Assembly: GCF_001591805.1 (NCBI RefSeq)
Contig: NZ_BCVP01000038.1
Span: 1-60,848 of the forward strand
Source of the DNA: Neobacillus novalis NBRC 102450
GTDB taxonomy: Bacteria > Bacillota > Bacilli > Bacillales > Cytobacillaceae
Direction: 5' to 3'
Length of the DNA stretch: 60,848 nucleotides
Within the stretch, counting starts at the first letter, position 1, and each line of letters opens with the position of its first letter. The notes under the pieces were generated by a model. That model saw nothing but the letters and a program-made list of their open reading frames with translations, was not told the DNA's origin and ran no database searches. This document shows positions 26,453 through 35,897 of this stretch, in pieces. The position numbers and the translations under genes were made by a program.

Positions 26453-27772
26453 TTATAGGCTCCAATATATATATCCATTTGTTTCGCATTTCTTTTTATT
26501 TAATAATCCTTTAATATCTACTAATACTTTTTTATCATCTAAAAAAACATCATCTAGAAAATCCAAGTCGTAGTTTTCCCTAAATTCATTATGATTAACT
26601 GCTAATACTACACAATGCAAATTCTTTAATTCCTCTTTATCTACTAGATTTATTCTATAATTTACCCATACATCTTCTTTATCTGCTACTGGATCATGCA
26701 CAATTACTTCTACACCAAACTCTTCTAGCTCCTTAATTATGTCTATTACCTTTGTATTTCTAACATCAGAACAGTTTTCTTTAAAAGTTATTCCTAATAT
26801 TGCTACTCGAGAACCTTTTATCGGTTGTTCAGCTTTAATCAAATTTTTTATTATATTCTGTGCAACATATACGCCCATATCATCATTAATCTTTCTACCC
26901 GATAGAATAATTTGAGAATGATATCCCAATTGTTCTGCTTTATAAGTAAAATAATATGGATCTACACCTATACAATGACCTCCTACTAAACCAGGAGTAA
27001 ATTTAAGGAAGTTCCACTTAGTTCCAGCTGCTTCTAAAACTGCCTTTGTATCGATATCCATTCTATTAAATACCATTGAAAGTTCATTCATAAAAGCTAT
27101 ATTAATGTCTCTTTGAGAGTTTTCTATTACCTTTGATGCTTCAGCAACTTTTATTGACTCAGCTCTATGAACTCCAGCTTCAATAACGGTGCCATAGATC
27201 TTTGATATGATTTCGAGTGCGTCCTCATCTGAGCCAGACACAACCTTAGTTATTTGGGTCAGTGTGTTCACTTTATCCCCCGGATTAATCCTTTCTGGAG
27301 AATAGCCTACTTTAAAATCTACACCAAACTTCAAACCAGACTCTTCCTCAAGAATAGGTATGCACACCTCTTCTGTTGTTCCGGGATATACGGTGGATTC
27401 ATAAACTACTATAGAACCTTTTGTAAGGTTTCTCCCTACAGTTTTACTTGCTCCAATTACTGGTGCTAAGTCAGGTGTTTTATCACTATTTATAGGTGTA
27501 GGTACTGCAACCACATGGAATTTACAATCTCTTAATTTCTCTTTTTCATTTGTAAAAATCATCGTAGTGTTTTCTAAAGCTTCACTTCCAACTTCATTTG
27601 TAACATCAATTCCAGATAAATATTTATCAACTTTTCTAGTATTTACATCATACCCAATAACATCAAACTTTTTTGCAAACTCAATAGCCAATGGTAGTCC
27701 GACATACCCTAAACCAATTACTGAAATTTTTTCTTTATTTCGCACTAAATTTTCATATAAATTAACACTCAT
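26453..27772 (-). CDS. UDP-hexosamine/hexose 6-dehydrogenase (VipA/TviB-like)
   Basis: 439 residues. Nucleotide-sugar dehydrogenase that oxidises C6 of a UDP-N-acetylhexosamine to a uronic acid using two NAD+. Rossmann motif ISVIGLGYVGLPLA (16-29), substrate region SPERINPGDK, conserved Lys in EASKVIENSQRDINIAFMNE, and catalytic Cys in GGHCIGVDPYY. The sequence follows the TviB/WbpO-like sub-family (UDP-GlcNAc or UDP-GalNAc) rather than UDP-glucose dehydrogenases; exact substrate is inferred. It supplies an acidic sugar for the polymer. Confidence 0.88.
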   Translation of the reverse strand: MSVNLYENLVRNKEKISVIGLGYVGLPLAIEFAKKFDVIGYDVNTRKVDKYLSGIDVTNEVGSEALENTTMIFTNEKEKLRDCKFHVVAVPTPINSDKTPDLAPVIGASKTVGRNLTKGSIVVYESTVYPGTTEEVCIPILEEESGLKFGVDFKVGYSPERINPGDKVNTLTQITKVVSGSDEDALEIISKIYGTVIEAGVHRAESIKVAEASKVIENSQRDINIAFMNELSMVFNRMDIDTKAVLEAAGTKWNFLKFTPGLVGGHCIGVDPYYFTYKAEQLGYHSQIILSGRKINDDMGVYVAQNIIKNLIKAEQPIKGSRVAILGITFKENCSDVRNTKVIDIIKELEEFGVEVIVHDPVADKEDVWVNYRINLVDKEELKNLHCVVLAVNHNEFRENYDLDFLDDVFLDDKKVLVDIKGLLNKKKCETNGYIYWSL

Positions 27773-27784
27773 GGTAATCTCCCT

Positions 27785-29026
27785 CTAATTAGATTTACTA
27801 GTTACCTCTTGTAAATACCTTGATAATTCTAAGTAAACTTTATCCGCATTAAACTTTTCTTCATAAAGTTTATAGGCATTTTCTGACATACCTATTAATT
27901 GTTGTCTATCCAAAAATAATCTTTCCAATATTGTAACTAACTCATTTGAATCTTTATAATTATCGCCACATTCATACTCCGAAACCAACTCTTCCATAAT
28001 CCCATTAACTCCCAAAATCACTGGAATTGATGCCGATAAATATTCTCCAAATTTATTTGGTGTATTTTTAGTGAAATTTATACTATTTCTATATGGAGCA
28101 ATACCAATTGATGAAGCAGATAATAACGATAGAATCTGTTCTTCTTCAATCCATCCGGGTAATATCACATTTTCTAAATTACTAGACATCCTTTTTATTT
28201 TATCCAAAGACTCTCCAACACCACAAAGAACAAATTTTATATTTCTTTGTTCCTTGAGTTTTTCTGCAGCCTCTATAATTGGTTCTAAAACAAACTGGCG
28301 ACCAAAGTTTCCTAAAAAAATTACAATGAAATCAGTACTTTTTAAACCGAACTTTGACCAATGTTTATTAAAGTTATTTAAATGCCCTGAAATGTCGCGT
28401 GGTTTATATGAAGTATAAAATACTTGATCAAATTCTCTTTTATTCATTCTTGCTACATTTAAACCATAATCTAGAAATTGAGGAGTCACCCCAATCATAC
28501 CGGTGGATTTTCTTATTATGGTTCTTAATTGACTTTTACATAGCCATATATATGGTTTGATAAGAGTTTTTCCCCAACTAGGAACAACCTCATTAAAAAT
28601 TTCAGGCCACAAATCTCTTATATCTATTATTACTGGAACATTATTATACTCGCCATATTGTATTACTGCTTTAGATACTTCCAGCGGTGCCATTGTTGCG
28701 ATTATAATATCTGGTTTTTCATATGCCTTAGTATTCAACAAAAATTTTCTTGATAATTTTTTATGATGAGATATTCTAGCTATTGAAACATTTTTTCTAT
28801 ATCCTTTTGTTTTTAACAAATGGATAGTATAGTTATTATTAATTTTTATGTCTTTGTCATTGTTACTTCTATGTTTCTTCTTATAATGATGAAATGATGA
28901 ACTAAACCAATGAACCTCATTACCGTTTCGATATAATATTTCAGAAAGTAACCCCATCCTTCTTAGTCTTACATTACCTTCATCAGTTGGTAAAGGTTCA
29001 CCGTCTGAAACTATCCATATATTCAA
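27785..29026 (-). CDS. Glycosyltransferase family 4 (GT-B)
   Basis: 413 residues with TTG at 29026, preceded by AAAGGAAG at eight bases; a longer TTG frame begins at 29050. WbuB-like GT4: N-terminal LNIWIVSDGEPLPTDEGNVR, DIRDLWPE, and C-terminal donor-binding VIFLGNFGRQ.VLEPIIEA, LPGWIEEEQI, IGIAPY and the modified EX7E region NTPNKFGEYLSASIPVI. It would transfer a retained-configuration sugar onto the lipid-linked intermediate. Confidence 0.88.
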   Translation of the reverse strand: MNIWIVSDGEPLPTDEGNVRLRRMGLLSEILYRNGNEVHWFSSSFHHYKKKHRSNNDKDIKINNNYTIHLLKTKGYRKNVSIARISHHKKLSRKFLLNTKAYEKPDIIIATMAPLEVSKAVIQYGEYNNVPVIIDIRDLWPEIFNEVVPSWGKTLIKPYIWLCKSQLRTIIRKSTGMIGVTPQFLDYGLNVARMNKREFDQVFYTSYKPRDISGHLNNFNKHWSKFGLKSTDFIVIFLGNFGRQFVLEPIIEAAEKLKEQRNIKFVLCGVGESLDKIKRMSSNLENVILPGWIEEEQILSLLSASSIGIAPYRNSINFTKNTPNKFGEYLSASIPVILGVNGIMEELVSEYECGDNYKDSNELVTILERLFLDRQQLIGMSENAYKLYEEKFNADKVYLELSRYLQEVTSKSN

Positions 29027-29073
29027 GTTTTTACTTCCTTTCTGAAACAAATTATTTCTAAAAAAGGGCTTTA

Positions 29074-30270
29074 TTAACTAATAATTTTTATTTCTATTAA
29101 ATTTAAAGCTTCTTCACAAATTTCTATAGCCTCTCTTGAGGAGTAACCTTGAGTAATTACATATCCAATCCTGTCATTACTACTACCTATCTTTGTTATC
29201 CTATCTCCTAAATTTTTAGTTAGGGCTATCTCTTTTACACCATTTTTCTGTTTTAATCTACTTGGATAATTAACTGACTTTAATATTCCTGTGTCTGTTT
29301 TTAAATATCGTATCGCTGCACCCTTCGATTGTATTTGAGGTAGTTTTACATCTTCTCCAAGTGCTAACCGAATGGAAAATTCCACCATATCAATTCCAGT
29401 AGCTAAGGGAACAAGGTGAGTTGTAATATTATCCCCACCTAATCTAGCACCGAGTTCAACAATTTTTGGACCTTCCGGAGTTACAATTATTTCCGTATGA
29501 GATGGACCAACATCAATGCCAATTGCTTCTATAGCAGCTAATGCTAAATTTTTTATTTCATTTTGAACTCTCGTAGGATGCTGCGATGGAATTGAATGTC
29601 CCATTTCTACAAAATGAGGAGCACCCGTAGTAAGCTTATCTGTAATTGCAATCACATGAGTTTTTCCATTAATAGTCAATGTTTCTACACTTACTTCCGG
29701 TCCTACCAAGTATTCCTCCACTAAAACCTCGCCTGACTTTGAATGTTTTTTAGCATACAAGTATGCCTCATTTATATTATTTATATCCTCAACCAAGACG
29801 ATTCCTCTGCTCCCTGAATTATCAGCTGGCTTAACAATAAATTTCCCCATAAAATGTTTTGTAACTTTTAGATATTGCTCCAAACTTGAAACAATAAAGA
29901 AGTTGGGGACTGGCACATTCATTTTTTTAAGTTTTTTACGCATTTTACCTTTATCAGTAGCATCCAAAGCTGTTTCAAAAGAAATAGTCTGTAAATTACA
30001 CTTTTCACCTATTGCAGCAACAGTTCTAATAGGCATATCACTAGCTAAAGTCATTACTGCATCTGGTTTTATTTCCAATGCTTTTTTTAAGGAATTCTCA
30101 ATATCTATTGTACTTAATTGTATAGATTCATCGGATAATTTAAATCCTGGGGCATTAGGATCCATATCAATAGCAATTACTTTCAAGCCCATTTCCTTAG
30201 CTTTAACAATAGCAGGTACTTGCAGTATTCCCGCTCCAATTATCATGATTCGTTTTTGTTCTACTTTCAT
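29074..30270 (-). CDS. ATP-grasp ligase family protein
   Basis: 398 residues. An N-terminal Rossmann-like pre-ATP-grasp domain (RIMIIGAGILQVPAIVKAKE) is followed by an ATP-grasp domain resembling the carbamoyl-phosphate-synthase/biotin-carboxylase group: KPADNSGSRGIVLVED, EYLVGPEVSVETLTINGKTH, and metal-binding HTEIIVTPEGPKIVELGARL. Such enzymes activate a carboxylate with ATP and join it to an amine. In this locus an attractive inferred role is attaching an amino acid or other acid to an amino sugar. It begins 4 bp after the GNAT gene. Confidence 0.87.
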   Translation of the reverse strand: MKVEQKRIMIIGAGILQVPAIVKAKEMGLKVIAIDMDPNAPGFKLSDESIQLSTIDIENSLKKALEIKPDAVMTLASDMPIRTVAAIGEKCNLQTISFETALDATDKGKMRKKLKKMNVPVPNFFIVSSLEQYLKVTKHFMGKFIVKPADNSGSRGIVLVEDINNINEAYLYAKKHSKSGEVLVEEYLVGPEVSVETLTINGKTHVIAITDKLTTGAPHFVEMGHSIPSQHPTRVQNEIKNLALAAIEAIGIDVGPSHTEIIVTPEGPKIVELGARLGGDNITTHLVPLATGIDMVEFSIRLALGEDVKLPQIQSKGAAIRYLKTDTGILKSVNYPSRLKQKNGVKEIALTKNLGDRITKIGSSNDRIGYVITQGYSSREAIEICEEALNLIEIKIIS

Positions 30271-30274
30271 ATAA

Positions 30275-30823
30275 TCACTCTCCTAGTAAAAGAGATTTCT
30301 CTTTATCATTTATAAGAGCCATTAGGATCTTATCATGATATTTCCCATCTTTAAAAAGACTTTCTCGCATAATCCCTTCAGAAACAAATCCAACCTTTTC
30401 ATATGCACTAACAGCTCTTTTATTATAGGAAAACACAACTAATGATACTCTATGCAAATTTAGTTCCTCAAAAACAAATCGAATTAATGTTCTTACAGCG
30501 TCGGTCCCTAAACCTTTACCCCAATGACTCTCAGCACCTAAATAAATATATAATTCTGTATTCCGGTTGATTAAATCCGTATTATTTAGTCCAATTACTC
30601 CAATTAAACTTTTAGTGTTGCACTCTTCTATACCAAAAATTTTATTTACCTTTTCATTTAATTTATTTTCAAACCATTTTTCATGTTCAACTTCCGATAC
30701 TGGATATACTGTCCCTGTTAAATATTTTAATTTAGGGTTATTTACCCACTCCAGAATCTGCTGAGAATCCTCTCTTTTTAAGGCCCTTAAAGTCACTCGT
30801 TCACCAATAATCAATACCCTCAT
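30275..30823 (-). CDS. GNAT family N-acetyltransferase (RimJ/RimL-like)
   Basis: 182 residues. It contains ERVTLRALKREDSQQILEWV, the acetyl-CoA motif ESHWGKGLGTDAVRTLIRFV, and the ending AYEKVGFVSEGIMRESLFKD typical of RimJ/RimL-like and PseH-like acetyltransferases. The ribosome site GGAAGG touches the first ATG; TTG three codons later (30814) has better spacing and may be the true start. Set between an ATP-grasp gene and an initiating sugar transferase, it probably acylates the 4-amino group made by the aminotransferase encoded upstream, as PseH does in the pseudaminic acid pathway (inference). Confidence 0.82.
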   Translation of the reverse strand: MRVLIIGERVTLRALKREDSQQILEWVNNPKLKYLTGTVYPVSEVEHEKWFENKLNEKVNKIFGIEECNTKSLIGVIGLNNTDLINRNTELYIYLGAESHWGKGLGTDAVRTLIRFVFEELNLHRVSLVVFSYNKRAVSAYEKVGFVSEGIMRESLFKDGKYHDKILMALINDKEKSLLLGE

Positions 30824-30860
30824 CCTTCCATAAGCTCAACTTATGAGCAGAAACAAACCT

Positions 30861-31469
30861 TTAATTTTTAAAAATTTCTTCATTCTTTATATTTATGTTT
30901 TTTCTTCTAATAACATTTATTATAGTAGCGATAATTATTCTAATATCTAAAATAGCCGATATATTATTCACATAAAAAATATCGTTTCTAAATTTTTCAC
31001 TTTGTGCTATCGAGTTCCTAAAATAGGCTTGATTATAACCTGTAATACCCGGCCTAACATCTAACTTATGAATTTCCTCTTCATTATAAAAATCTAATGC
31101 TTCAAGTAAATCGGGTCTAGGTCCTATAAAACTCATATCTCCGATAAGTACATTTATTATCTGTGGTAACTCATCTAAGCTAGTTTTTCTTATAAACTTA
31201 CCAACCTTTGTTAACCTAGGATCATCTTCTGAATTAAATGTAGATCCATCCTCATTTCTTATATCTGGTGCATTAACTTTCATTGATCTTAATTTATACA
31301 TTTTAAATGGCTTTTGATCTTTTCCAAGCCTTTTCCCAAGATAGAAAACTGGACCCTTATCTTCTATTTTTATAAATAATACACAAATAGCTATTACCGG
31401 AAGTAGAAATGGCAATAGGGCAAGAGAAAATACAATATCAAATAACCTTTTTAAATATTTTTTGTACAT
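30861..31469 (-). CDS. Initiating sugar phosphotransferase (PglC/WbaP C-terminal-like)
   Basis: 202 residues. One N-terminal re-entrant membrane helix (RLFDIVFSLALLPFLLPVIA), then PVFYLGKRLGKDQKPFKMYK, RSM, the catalytic TSLDELPQIINVLIGDMSF region with the Asp-Glu pair, GPRPDLLE, and RPGITGYNQ. This is the minimal monotopic phosphoglycosyl transferase that moves a sugar-1-phosphate from UDP-sugar to undecaprenyl phosphate, starting each repeat unit. PglC acts on UDP-diNAc-bacillosamine, which would fit the dehydratase, aminotransferase and acetyltransferase nearby. Confidence 0.9.
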   Translation of the reverse strand: MYKKYLKRLFDIVFSLALLPFLLPVIAICVLFIKIEDKGPVFYLGKRLGKDQKPFKMYKLRSMKVNAPDIRNEDGSTFNSEDDPRLTKVGKFIRKTSLDELPQIINVLIGDMSFIGPRPDLLEALDFYNEEEIHKLDVRPGITGYNQAYFRNSIAQSEKFRNDIFYVNNISAILDIRIIIATIINVIRRKNINIKNEEIFKN

Positions 31470-31479
31470 TTTTTTGAAT

Positions 31480-32706
31480 TCACACCCATTCCTTTTGACC
31501 GATAACAGCCTTTAAACAATCTACAATATATTCCACATCATCATTACTTAACAAAGTATGAAGGGGAAGCGTGATTTCATTAACATATTGCTTATAAGCA
31601 TTCGCATAATCCTTAATATCAAATCCTAAATTCTTATAAGCCGTAAACATAGGCAATGGCTTATAATGGACGTTGCAAGCAACTCCAGCTTCAGCCATCT
31701 TAACAATTATTTCATTTCTCTCAGTTTCCCCAATCCCAGGTATCCTTGCTAAATAAAGATGCCCTGATGAGGCAAACTCCTCACCATAATGCTTCAAACT
31801 TTGAATACCTAATGGCAATAGCGCCCTATCATACATCTCAATAATTTCTTTCCGTCTATTCAATAGACCTTTGTATCTTTCTAATTGTATTAAACCAATC
31901 CCAGCCATAATATCAGTCATATTGCACTTGTAAGCAGGATAGACAATGTCATATTCCCAAGCGCCTTTTTGGGTTTTAGCCAAGGCATCTTTTGACTGGC
32001 CATGTAAACTATAAAGCATATATTGTTTATAAAGCCATTCATCATCCAACCCTAAACCACTGCCCCAAACAACCGCTCCACCTTCAGCTGTAGTCAAATT
32101 CTTAACTGCATGGAATGAAAAACAAGTGAAATCTGCAACTTGTCCACATTTCAACTCAATTCTTTCAGCCCCGAAAGCATGTGCAGCATCAGTCAATACA
32201 ATTACTCTATTAAACAACGCTTGGAGTCCATTATTAGCCTTAAATAGCTCGCGTTTGCTTTCTACTATTTCATATATAAGATCGTAATTACACATCTTAC
32301 CTGCTATATCAACAGGAATAATTACCTTTGTCTTCTCTGTAATCGCATTTGCAAGTTTCGTATAATCCATCTCGAAAGAACCTGGTGCTGTATCAACTAG
32401 AACTATTTTAGCCCCAACATGATCGATAACCGAAGCGGATGCTGTATAGGTATATGCTGAAGTAATTACTTCATCACCAGGTCCTACCCCTAAAATACGG
32501 AGGGTTAGTTCCATAGCTGCGGTTGCAGAATTAAGACATACTGCTTTGTTTACACCTACATATTCAGCAATTTTCTTTTCAAACTCTTTTGTTCTTGGTC
32601 CTGTAGTAATCCAGCCAGACTTCAACGCCTTTATGACTTCTTCAATTTCTTCTTCCGTAATATCAGGAGGAGAGAAAGGAATGTTCCTTACTTTGGTATC
32701 AAGCAT
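31480..32706 (-). CDS. DegT/DnrJ/EryC1 family PLP sugar aminotransferase
   Basis: 408 residues from the ATG at 32706 (GAGG nine bases upstream; a GTG at 32721 is an alternative). PLP-dependent aminotransferase acting on a 4-keto-6-deoxy nucleotide sugar. PFSPPDITEEEIEEVIKALK, GVNKAVCLNSATAAMELTLR, VIPVDIAGKMCNYDLI, TDAAHAFGAE, and the PLP lysine in CFSFHAVKNLTTAEGGAVV (K at the SFHAVKN position) identify the family. It converts the keto product of the EpsC-like dehydratase into a 4-amino sugar, as PglE does. Confidence 0.9.
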   Translation of the reverse strand: MLDTKVRNIPFSPPDITEEEIEEVIKALKSGWITTGPRTKEFEKKIAEYVGVNKAVCLNSATAAMELTLRILGVGPGDEVITSAYTYTASASVIDHVGAKIVLVDTAPGSFEMDYTKLANAITEKTKVIIPVDIAGKMCNYDLIYEIVESKRELFKANNGLQALFNRVIVLTDAAHAFGAERIELKCGQVADFTCFSFHAVKNLTTAEGGAVVWGSGLGLDDEWLYKQYMLYSLHGQSKDALAKTQKGAWEYDIVYPAYKCNMTDIMAGIGLIQLERYKGLLNRRKEIIEMYDRALLPLGIQSLKHYGEEFASSGHLYLARIPGIGETERNEIIVKMAEAGVACNVHYKPLPMFTAYKNLGFDIKDYANAYKQYVNEITLPLHTLLSNDDVEYIVDCLKAVIGQKEWV

Positions 32707-32875
32707 TTTTATTTTCCTCACTTTACCTAGGTATTAGTTTATACAAATATTAATTCTTCTTTAGTCACTTAATACTTAGATTGATTAAAATTTTTTCTTA
32801 TCCAACTAACTAGTAATCCACCAAAGTCAAAAGAATATCATTAAATATTATTAAATTAGTAACCTGAGTGCAAAC

Positions 32876-32916
32876 CTTTAGTTGGTTAGTAAAAGGATAT
32901 TCTCAACCAACTAAAG
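32876..32916. other. Perfect 12-bp inverted repeat between galU and the aminotransferase
   Basis: Arms CTTTAGTTGGTT and AACCAACTAAAG around a 17-base loop, without a T run on the minus strand. It lies exactly at the shift from moderate-GC conserved genes to the AT-rich variable block, so it may be an RNA processing or stability element or a relic of recombination. Confidence 0.6.
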
Positions 32917-32929
32917 ACAATATACAACC

Positions 32930-33850
32930 CTACTTCAAACTTAATTGAACTTCACTAACATCATTAAATAGAGAATCATCGTTGCTACTTACTACATCTC
33001 TCAAATAATTTAAAATATCATCTCTGAGATCCTCATGCTGTAGTGCAAACTCAATCGTAGTCTTCACAAACCCAATCTTCTCCCCAACATCATATCGCTT
33101 ACCCTCAAAATCATAAGCAAAAACCCGCTGAATCTGATTCAACTTCTGAATCGCATCCGTCAACTGAATCTCCCCACCAGCACCAGTCTCCTGCTGCTCC
33201 AAATACATAAAAATCTCAGGCGTAAGAATATACCGTCCCATAATCGCCAAATTAGAAGGTGCAGTCCCTGGCTTTGGCTTTTCCACAAAATTATTAACTT
33301 GGTAGCGACGTCCTTCTTGAACTGAAGGTTCCACAATCCCATACCGATGCGTCTCATCATCAGGAACAGTCTGAACACCAATAACAGATGAATGTGTTTC
33401 TTCATATACATTAATAAGTTGTTTTAAACACGGAGTCTCACTTTGCACAATATCATCACCAAGAAGAACCGCAAACGGCTCATCGCCAATAAAATTACGT
33501 GCACACCAAACCGCATGCCCTAAACCTTTGGGCTCTTTCTGCCGTATATAATGTATGTCAGCAAGATTCGTCGCATAGCGAACCTTGTCCAAAATATCCA
33601 ACTTGCCTTTTTCAATCAGGTTTTGCTCAAGTTCATGCGCAATATCAAAATGATCTTCAATCGCTCGTTTCCCTTTACCAGTCACAATAATAATATCTTC
33701 AATCCCCGAAGCCACTGCTTCTTCAACAATATATTGAATCGTTGGTTTATCAACGATTGGTAACATCTCTTTGGGCATTGCCTTCGTCGCTGGAAGGAAT
33801 CTTGTTCCCAATCCTGCAGCCGGTATTATTGCTTTCCGTACTCGTTTCAT
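32930..33850 (-). CDS. galU: UTP-glucose-1-phosphate uridylyltransferase
   Basis: 306 residues with the ATG at 33850 (AAAGGTGG seven bases upstream); the longer frame to 33907 adds 19 unlikely residues. It makes UDP-glucose from UTP and glucose-1-phosphate. Motifs are AAGLGTRFLPATKAMPKEML (nucleotide-binding), PIVDKPTIQYIVEEAVASGI, FAVLLGDDIVQ (metal Asp), and VEKPKPGTAPSNLAIMGRYI. A usual-length homologue of B. subtilis GtaB/YngB. Lies between epsC-like and the variable block, supplying precursor. Confidence 0.95.
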   Translation of the reverse strand: MKRVRKAIIPAAGLGTRFLPATKAMPKEMLPIVDKPTIQYIVEEAVASGIEDIIIVTGKGKRAIEDHFDIAHELEQNLIEKGKLDILDKVRYATNLADIHYIRQKEPKGLGHAVWCARNFIGDEPFAVLLGDDIVQSETPCLKQLINVYEETHSSVIGVQTVPDDETHRYGIVEPSVQEGRRYQVNNFVEKPKPGTAPSNLAIMGRYILTPEIFMYLEQQETGAGGEIQLTDAIQKLNQIQRVFAYDFEGKRYDVGEKIGFVKTTIEFALQHEDLRDDILNYLRDVVSSNDDSLFNDVSEVQLSLK

Positions 33851-33911
33851 GAAAAATCCACCTTTACTATTCGAAATCAAACCAAGAGGTTTGAATTTAT
33901 TAATCAATATT

Positions 33912-35738
33912 TTATTTAACAGCAGCTAATGCAGTTCGCCGTTCATACTTATTATTAGCCACCGCAATCAAAGTATCATGCATCTCCATCTCACTCATAT
34001 CTAACAAACTACCAATTAATCGGCCCAACTCCTCCGCCCGAATAACCTTCGCCTTCCCAATATGAATCTTCGGGAACACATGCTCCGGATGCACCTCATT
34101 CTCATTAAGAAGTTCCTCGTACATCTTCTCCCCAGGACGAAGTCCTGTGTACTTAATCCCGATTTCTTCTATAGAATAACCAGAAAGTTTAATAAGATTT
34201 TTCGCCAAATCCACTATCTTAACCGGCTCCCCCATATCGAGCACAAATATTTCTCCACCACGAGCAAGGGACCCCGCCTGAATCACAAGCCGTGAGGCTT
34301 CTGGAATTGTCATAAAGTAACGTGTCATCTCAGGATCTGTCACCGTCACAGGCCCGCCCGCCTGAATCTGCTTCTTAAACAACGGAATCACACTGCCACG
34401 GCTCCCAAGTACATTCCCAAACCGAACCGCAACAAACTTTGTGTCACTATTCTGCGCCAAACTCTGAATAATCATCTCCGCAAACCGCTTTGTCGCGCCC
34501 ATCACATTCGGCGGATTCACAGCCTTATCCGAGGATATCATCACAAAAGTATGAACACCAAAGGTGTCAGCCGCCTCAGCAACATTCCTAGTACCATAAA
34601 TATTATTCTTAACAGCTTCCCTCGGATTATATTCCATAAGAGGAACATGCTTATGCGCCGCCGCGTGGTAAACAACAAACGGCCTGTGCTCATCCATCAC
34701 ATCAAAAATCCTTGCCCGATCTTGAATATCCCCAATCACAGGAACAATTTCAATTCGGCCCTGATATTCCCTACGGAGCTCCATATCAATCAAATAAATA
34801 CTGTTCTCTCCATGACCCACTAAAACGATTTTACTAGGATTAAATTTGCAAATCTGCCGGCAGATTTCCGATCCAATTGAACCGCCCGCACCCGTAACCA
34901 ACACGGTTTTTCCTGACACCCGTTCTGAAATGCCTGCTATATCTAACTCCACCGGTTCCCGGCCTAATAAATCCTCCACCTGAACATCGCGAAAGTGATT
35001 AACGGACACTTTTCCGGTCATTAAATCTTCGAGCATCGGCATGATTTGTGTCTTAGCTGTTGTTTTTGCACATTCATCAAAAATCCGCTTTAATTCATTT
35101 TGCTTTAAGGACGGGATGGCAATCACGATATTGTCGATACATAGTTTCGTTACCGCATCTTGAATCTGACTCGAATCTCCAAACATCGGGATATTTAAAA
35201 TCTGCAGCTTGTATTTCTTCGGGTCATCATCGATGAAGGCGATTGGCTCTAGCTCCGCATCCGCACTTTTTTGTAATTGCCGGGCCACCATGACTCCGGC
35301 AGCACCCGCACCAATAATAAGCGTCCTCTTTTTCGAGGTATCTCCCTTTAAATACGTATCGCGAACCATTCGCCAGACAAATCGCGTACCGCCAATCGAT
35401 AATACATACAGCATCCACGTTGTTAATAACGCTCTAACGTATATCTCAAAGTGGACTAGGTATTGAATAACCGCAGTTGTCAACACTGCGAATGTTACGG
35501 CCTTCACAATCGCCAGTAACTCCCCTACACTCGCGTATTCCCACGCCTTGTTATAAAGCCGGTAATAGCTAGCAAAAATATGATGACAGACCACAAGAGT
35601 TATCCCACTTATGATCATAACCAGCTTCGTCTCAATGATAATCGATGGATGTAATGGATAATAACTAAGATATAATGCCATTAATACAAGAAAAGAATCT
35701 AATAACCCTAATGTTACCAGCCGAGTTCTGTATGCCAC
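33912..35738 (-). CDS. epsC: Membrane-bound NDP-sugar 4,6-dehydratase (EpsC/CapD/PglF family)
   Basis: 608 residues starting at GTG 35738 with GGGGGA upstream. Four membrane helices in the first ~130 residues are followed by a CoA-binding-like Rossmann domain (GAGAAGVMVARQLQ, ~142-270) and a C-terminal extended SDR dehydratase domain (VLVTGAGGSIGSEICRQICK, YHAAAHKHVPLME, SSDKAVNPPNVMGATKR). Family members convert UDP-GlcNAc to a 4-keto-6-deoxy sugar, some with C5 inversion; this starts the amino-sugar route completed by the aminotransferase and acetyltransferase downstream. Confidence 0.92.
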   Translation of the reverse strand: MAYRTRLVTLGLLDSFLVLMALYLSYYPLHPSIIIETKLVMIISGITLVVCHHIFASYYRLYNKAWEYASVGELLAIVKAVTFAVLTTAVIQYLVHFEIYVRALLTTWMLYVLSIGGTRFVWRMVRDTYLKGDTSKKRTLIIGAGAAGVMVARQLQKSADAELEPIAFIDDDPKKYKLQILNIPMFGDSSQIQDAVTKLCIDNIVIAIPSLKQNELKRIFDECAKTTAKTQIMPMLEDLMTGKVSVNHFRDVQVEDLLGREPVELDIAGISERVSGKTVLVTGAGGSIGSEICRQICKFNPSKIVLVGHGENSIYLIDMELRREYQGRIEIVPVIGDIQDRARIFDVMDEHRPFVVYHAAAHKHVPLMEYNPREAVKNNIYGTRNVAEAADTFGVHTFVMISSDKAVNPPNVMGATKRFAEMIIQSLAQNSDTKFVAVRFGNVLGSRGSVIPLFKKQIQAGGPVTVTDPEMTRYFMTIPEASRLVIQAGSLARGGEIFVLDMGEPVKIVDLAKNLIKLSGYSIEEIGIKYTGLRPGEKMYEELLNENEVHPEHVFPKIHIGKAKVIRAEELGRLIGSLLDMSEMEMHDTLIAVANNKYERRTALAAVK

Positions 35739-35803
35739 TCCATCATTCCCCCTTTTATTTTTTAATCTATATTTCGTCTAACTAAACAGTATCTGGTCAA
35801 AAA

Positions 35804-35862
35804 AATAAATACCTAATGAAAATGCAAGTGCCTGCCACTTATTCTTTCATTAGATATTTATT
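35804..35862. other. Nested 59-nt cruciform upstream of epsC
   Basis: Outer arms AATAAATACCTAATGAAA and TTTCATTAGATATTTATT (18 bp, one G-T pair) enclose a second hairpin AAGTG-CCTGC-CACTT. The inner part GTGCCTGCCAC resembles the family-B core. It lies between the candidate EAR RNA and the epsC start, where a terminator controlled by the RNA would be expected, although the T run on the minus strand is weak. Confidence 0.65.
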
Positions 35863-35897
35863 ATTGTTAATTTGTTTTTAAGTGGGCATTTAACCCG

